64,000 nucleotides of DNA from Alphaproteobacteria bacterium (GTDB taxonomy: Bacteria; Pseudomonadota; Alphaproteobacteria; Micropepsales; Micropepsaceae). The notes under the pieces were generated by a model, which saw only the letters and a list, made by a program, of their open reading frames with translations, was not told the DNA's origin and ran no database searches. This document shows positions 61,298 to 64,000 of the stretch, one piece after another. The first letter of the stretch is position 1, and each line of letters begins with the position of its first letter. The position numbers and the translations under genes were made by a program. The stretch spans positions 29,329-93,328 of the forward strand of contig JAFKFG010000014.1 in the NCBI GenBank assembly GCA_017307355.1. Direction: 5' to 3'.

Positions 61298-62274
61298 TTG
61301 CCGTGCGCAGTATAGGCAGCGACGACGCGCCTGACGAGAGCGTGGCGCACCACATCGCCTTCCGCGAATCGGGCGATTCCCACCCCTTCCACCCCTTCCA
61401 GGATGGAAAGCGCTTCGTTGAGGCCGGAGGGGATATTGCCCGGCAGATCGGATTGCGACGGATCGCCCGTCACCGCCATCTGGCTGTCTTCGCCCAATCT
61501 TGTCAGCATCATCTTCATCTGGGCCGAAGTGGTGTTCTGGGCTTCGTCCAGGATGATGAAGGCGCGGGAGAGCGTGCGCCCGCGCATGAAGGCCAAGGGC
61601 GCCACTTCGATCACGCCCTGTTCGATCAGCCGCGTGGTCTGATCGCCCAAGACATCGAACAGCGCGTCGTAGAGCGGGCGCAGATAGGGATCGATTTTTT
61701 CCTTCAGGTCGCCCGGCAGAAAACCCAGCCGCTCGCCCGCTTCCAAGGCCGGGCGCGACAGGATCAGCCGTTCGACCTGGCGTTGATGCAGCATGTGCGC
61801 GGCGAAGGCCGCCGCCAGATACGTCTTGCCGGTCCCGGCAGGTCCCACGCCGAACACCAGGGGCTTGGTCCGCATCAGATCCAGATAGGCCGCCTGCGCC
61901 GGGCTGCGCGGCCGGGTGATGCGCGAACCGGCGGTGCGGATCGCCCCTTCGCTGGAAGCGCGCATGTTGTTGGCGTCGGGATCGGTGAAGCGGATTTCCG
62001 CGTCCACTTCCGCCAGAGTGATGCTTTCGCCCGCCTGCAGCCGCGCATAGAGCGCTTTGAGAATGGCGGCGGCGCGGGCGCGCGTATCGCTGGTTCCGGC
62101 AATGGCGATCAGGTTGCCGCGCTGGGTGATCAGCACCGAAAGGCGCTGCTCCAGCCGCGCGAAATGCTTCTGGTGCGGGCCGGTCAGCGCCGCGAGCAGC
62201 TTGTTGTCGTCGAATTCCAAGGTGAGCTGTTCGGCCTGGGCCTTGCGGGGCATGGATTTGGAGCGCGCGCTCAC
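61294..62274 (-). CDS. ybeZ: PhoH family ATPase
   Basis: The product is 326 residues from GTG 62274, which overlaps the miaB stop as GTGA. An N-terminal KH-like region ([20 protein letters not shown]) precedes the PhoH domain with Walker [16 protein letters not shown] and Walker [21 protein letters not shown]. It works with YbeY in RNA metabolism. Confidence 0.95.
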   Translation of the reverse strand: MSARSKSMPRKAQAEQLTLEFDDNKLLAALTGPHQKHFARLEQRLSVLITQRGNLIAIAGTSDTRARAAAILKALYARLQAGESITLAEVDAEIRFTDPDANNMRASSEGAIRTAGSRITRPRSPAQAAYLDLMRTKPLVFGVGPAGTGKTYLAAAFAAHMLHQRQVERLILSRPALEAGERLGFLPGDLKEKIDPYLRPLYDALFDVLGDQTTRLIEQGVIEVAPLAFMRGRTLSRAFIILDEAQNTTSAQMKMMLTRLGEDSQMAVTGDPSQSDLPGNIPSGLNEALSILEGVEGVGIARFAEGDVVRHALVRRVVAAYTAHGK

Positions 62275-63590
62275 GCCAGGCTGCCTTTCAGGCTGTTGGC
62301 GGTCAAGGCTTCGATCCGCACGGGGTGGATCGTGCCGATCATCGATTGCGGCGCCACCACATGAACCGGATTGAGATGCGGGGTGCGACCCACGATCTGG
62401 GTTGCGCCCCTTCCGGGCTTTTCGAACAGCACGTCCAAGGTTTTGCCGATCGCGGCCTCATTCGCCGCGTCCTGCTGCGACAGAAGCAGTTTCTGCAGCA
62501 CGTCCAGCCGCGCGCTTTTCACGCTTTCGGCGATCTGCTTCTTGGCCGCCGCGGCGGGCGTGCCGGGACGGGCGCTATATTTGAACGAGAAGCATTGCGC
62601 ATAATCCACGTCGCGCACCAATTGCAGGGTGGCTTCGAAATCCGCGTCGCTTTCGCCGGGATAGCCCACGATGAAATCCGACGAGAAGGCGATGTCGGGA
62701 CGGCTTTCGCGGATGCGCGCGATCAGTTCGCGATACTGGTCCGCCGTATGCTGGCGGTTCATCGCCGCCAGCACGCTGTCCGAACCGGACTGTACCGGCA
62801 GATGCAGGAAGGGCATCAGCTTTTCGATATCGCCATGCGCCTTTATCAGATCGTCGCCCATGTCGCGGGGATGGCTGGTGGTGTAGCGGATGCGCAGCAC
62901 GTCCTCGATGCCGGCAATGGCGGCGATCAGCTGCGCCAGCGACCAGCTTTTGCCGTTCGCGTCCGTGCCGCGATAGGCGTTGACGTTCTGGCCCAGCAGC
63001 ACGATCTCGCGGGCGCCGCGCGCCGACAGCGAGCGGGCTTCGGCGATGATCTGTTCGGGCGCGCGCGAATGTTCCGGCCCCCGCGTATAAGGCACCACGC
63101 AGAAGGTGCAGAATTTATCGCAGCCTTCCTGCACGGTGAGAAAGGCGCTGACGCCCGCATCCGATACCGCTTGGGGCAGGGCGTCGAATTTTTCCAGGGC
63201 GGGAAAATCCGCTTCCACCCGTTCGCCCGCGCCCCGCGCCAGCCGCGCGATCATTTCCGGCAGGCGATGATAGGATTGCGGGCCCACCACCAGATCCACC
63301 GCCGGGGCGCGGGCAATGATCTCTTCGCCTTCGGCCTGGGCGGTGCAGCCCGCCACCGCCACCAGCAGGCGGCCGTCCCGGCCGTCCTTCAGTTTGCGGA
63401 TGCGGCCCAGCTCGGAATAGACCTTTTCCACCGCCCGCTCGCGGATATGGCAGGTGTTGAGGATCACCATGTCGGCATCCTCGGGCGTTTCGGTGCCCGC
63501 ATATCCGAGCGGCGCAAGCAGGTCCGCCATGCGCGCCGAGTCATAGGCGTTCATCTGGCAGCCATAGGTCTTGATGAAGAGCTTTTTCAT
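62271..63590 (-). CDS. miaB: tRNA-2-methylthio-N6-dimethylallyladenosine synthase
   Basis: The product is 439 residues from ATG 63590 ([18 protein letters not shown]); a longer frame adds 15 atypical residues. The UPF0004 cluster Cys lie in YGCQMN, NTCHIRE and AGCTAQ. The radical SAM CxxxCxxC is in [19 protein letters not shown]-terminal TRAM-like domain follows. It thiomethylates A37 of tRNAs. First gene of the miaB-ybeZ-ybeY-corC-lnt operon. Confidence 0.97.
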   Translation of the reverse strand: MKKLFIKTYGCQMNAYDSARMADLLAPLGYAGTETPEDADMVILNTCHIRERAVEKVYSELGRIRKLKDGRDGRLLVAVAGCTAQAEGEEIIARAPAVDLVVGPQSYHRLPEMIARLARGAGERVEADFPALEKFDALPQAVSDAGVSAFLTVQEGCDKFCTFCVVPYTRGPEHSRAPEQIIAEARSLSARGAREIVLLGQNVNAYRGTDANGKSWSLAQLIAAIAGIEDVLRIRYTTSHPRDMGDDLIKAHGDIEKLMPFLHLPVQSGSDSVLAAMNRQHTADQYRELIARIRESRPDIAFSSDFIVGYPGESDADFEATLQLVRDVDYAQCFSFKYSARPGTPAAAAKKQIAESVKSARLDVLQKLLLSQQDAANEAAIGKTLDVLFEKPGRGATQIVGRTPHLNPVHVVAPQSMIGTIHPVRIEALTANSLKGSLA

Positions 63591-63648
63591 CGGGCGGAGG
63601 TTATCGCGGCGAAAGATAGCAAATTCAACACGCAAACGAATACACCGG

Positions 63649-63750
63649 CTTTCTTCCCCCGCATGGCGAAGCCATTGGCGGGGGAGTTCGCTAGCGACAG
63701 CGTAGCGAACGGGCGCTAGCGGGCTTGCCCGCGTGGCGGACAGATGGGGG
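63649..63750 (-). repeat. Family A palindromic element, copy A6
   Basis: This minus-orientation copy sits between the plsC-like remnant and miaB. It has the extra arm GTTCGCTA-GCGACAGCG-TAGCGAAC, where both sides differ from A5 by matching changes. The second inner stem is ATGGC-TTC-GCCAT. Confidence 0.85.
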
Positions 63751-63753
63751 AAA

Positions 63754-64000
63754 TCAAGAAATCCCAGCTAGCGCAGCCGCCTGGCCTTTTCTCACGGTTT
63801 CCCAGGCGATTTTGGCCAAATCCTTGCGATCCATGGCGGGCAAGGGCGAGTGAAACTGGACGACGACATCCAGCGGCCCCGCTTTCAAGGCTTCCCAGAG
63901 GTGGGGGACGAGTTCCATGTCGCCATACTAGGCATAGAGCGGCCCGTTCTCCCGGCCCATGGGTATGCCCTGGCGCGCGACATAGGCGGTCGAGACCGGC
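63754..64000 (-). pseudogene. 1-acylglycerol-3-phosphate acyltransferase C-terminus with in-frame TAG
   Basis: Translating the minus strand from the right edge gives PVSTAYVARQGIPMGRENGP, LYA, a TAG stop, then YGDMELVPHLWEALKAGPLD, VVVQFHSPLPAMDRKDLAKI and a stop at 63754. In alphaproteobacterial PlsC proteins this stretch normally reads PLYAWYGDM, so the TAG (63928-63930) replaces a Trp codon TGG by one base. The frame on both sides stays family-like, suggesting a recent nonsense mutation, readthrough or a sequencing error. The gene continues beyond the window. Position before miaB is typical for plsC. Confidence 0.6.

Overview
The window reads as a chromosomal segment of a free-living, flagellated, high-GC alphaproteobacterium. 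The evidence is gene content and order: FlbT, FlaF, an FlgN/FlbY-type protein and a FlaEY-like protein; flagellins of 277 residues; Coq7; and the miaB-ybeZ-ybeY-corC-lnt-XRE order. Flagellar promoters look Caulobacter-like, with sigma-54 -24/-12 elements and ftr-like palindromes about 100 bp upstream, and there is one TTAA-N7-TTAA CtrA-type site. The genus cannot be fixed from sequence alone; Caulobacterales or a Rhizomicrobium/Micropepsis-like lineage would fit. I see no tRNA, rRNA, CRISPR array, prophage or transposase gene.

Layout. 1-3.0 kb: a large TPR protein cut by the left edge. 3.1-9.9 kb (minus): gpmI, envC, ctpA, a divergent polysaccharide deacetylase, rppH and an alpha/beta hydrolase. 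10.2-12.1 kb (plus): flgI, a FlgJ-type rod-binding protein and an FlgN/FlbY-like gene behind a sigma-54/ftr promoter. 12.4-15.3 kb (minus): a 966-residue FlaEY-like propeller protein. 15.5-28.5 kb: a glycan island with a TPR glycosyltransferase, a SpsF/PseG fusion, a NeuB-family synthase and a plus-strand operon (methyltransferase, sulfotransferase, methyltransferase, split transketolase, SDR, ATP-grasp, GH57-like). 28.7-32.2 kb (minus): two flagellins, flaF and flbT. 32.4-34.1 kb: a FlmG/FlbA-like TPR glycosyltransferase. 34.1-64 kb: mostly housekeeping genes: hemD, tsaD, xth, hisF, holA, lptE, leuS, porin, yggS, an L,D-transpeptidase, a response regulator, PBP1A, dsbB, coq7, gluQ, hisE and the lnt-to-miaB operon. 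At the right edge is the tail of a plsC-like acyltransferase carrying an in-frame stop.

How the genes connect. Flagellar assembly genes (flgI, flgJ-type, FlgN-like), flagellins, their post-transcriptional regulators (FlbT/FlaF) and a FlmG-like glycosyltransferase flank a nonulosonate-type sugar island. This suggests a flagellin or surface glycosylation locus: NeuB condensation, CMP activation, then transfer by TPR-GT proteins. The plus-strand island operon (transketolase pair, ATP-grasp, GH57-like protein) does not match any nonulosonate pathway I recognise and is the main candidate for undescribed chemistry.

The second theme is repeats. Intergenic spaces are filled with modular palindromes. 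Family A/B has nested hairpins whose stems change in a paired (covarying) way between copies. Family C has six copies, all in one orientation, and two of them are read in frame as the ends of proteins. Other oddities are an AT-richer 3' end of leuS, two divergent gene pairs whose start codons overlap, a probable frameshift in a small conserved gene, a 33-codon poly-Gln ORF, and a sigma-54/ftr promoter in front of an uncharacterised gene.
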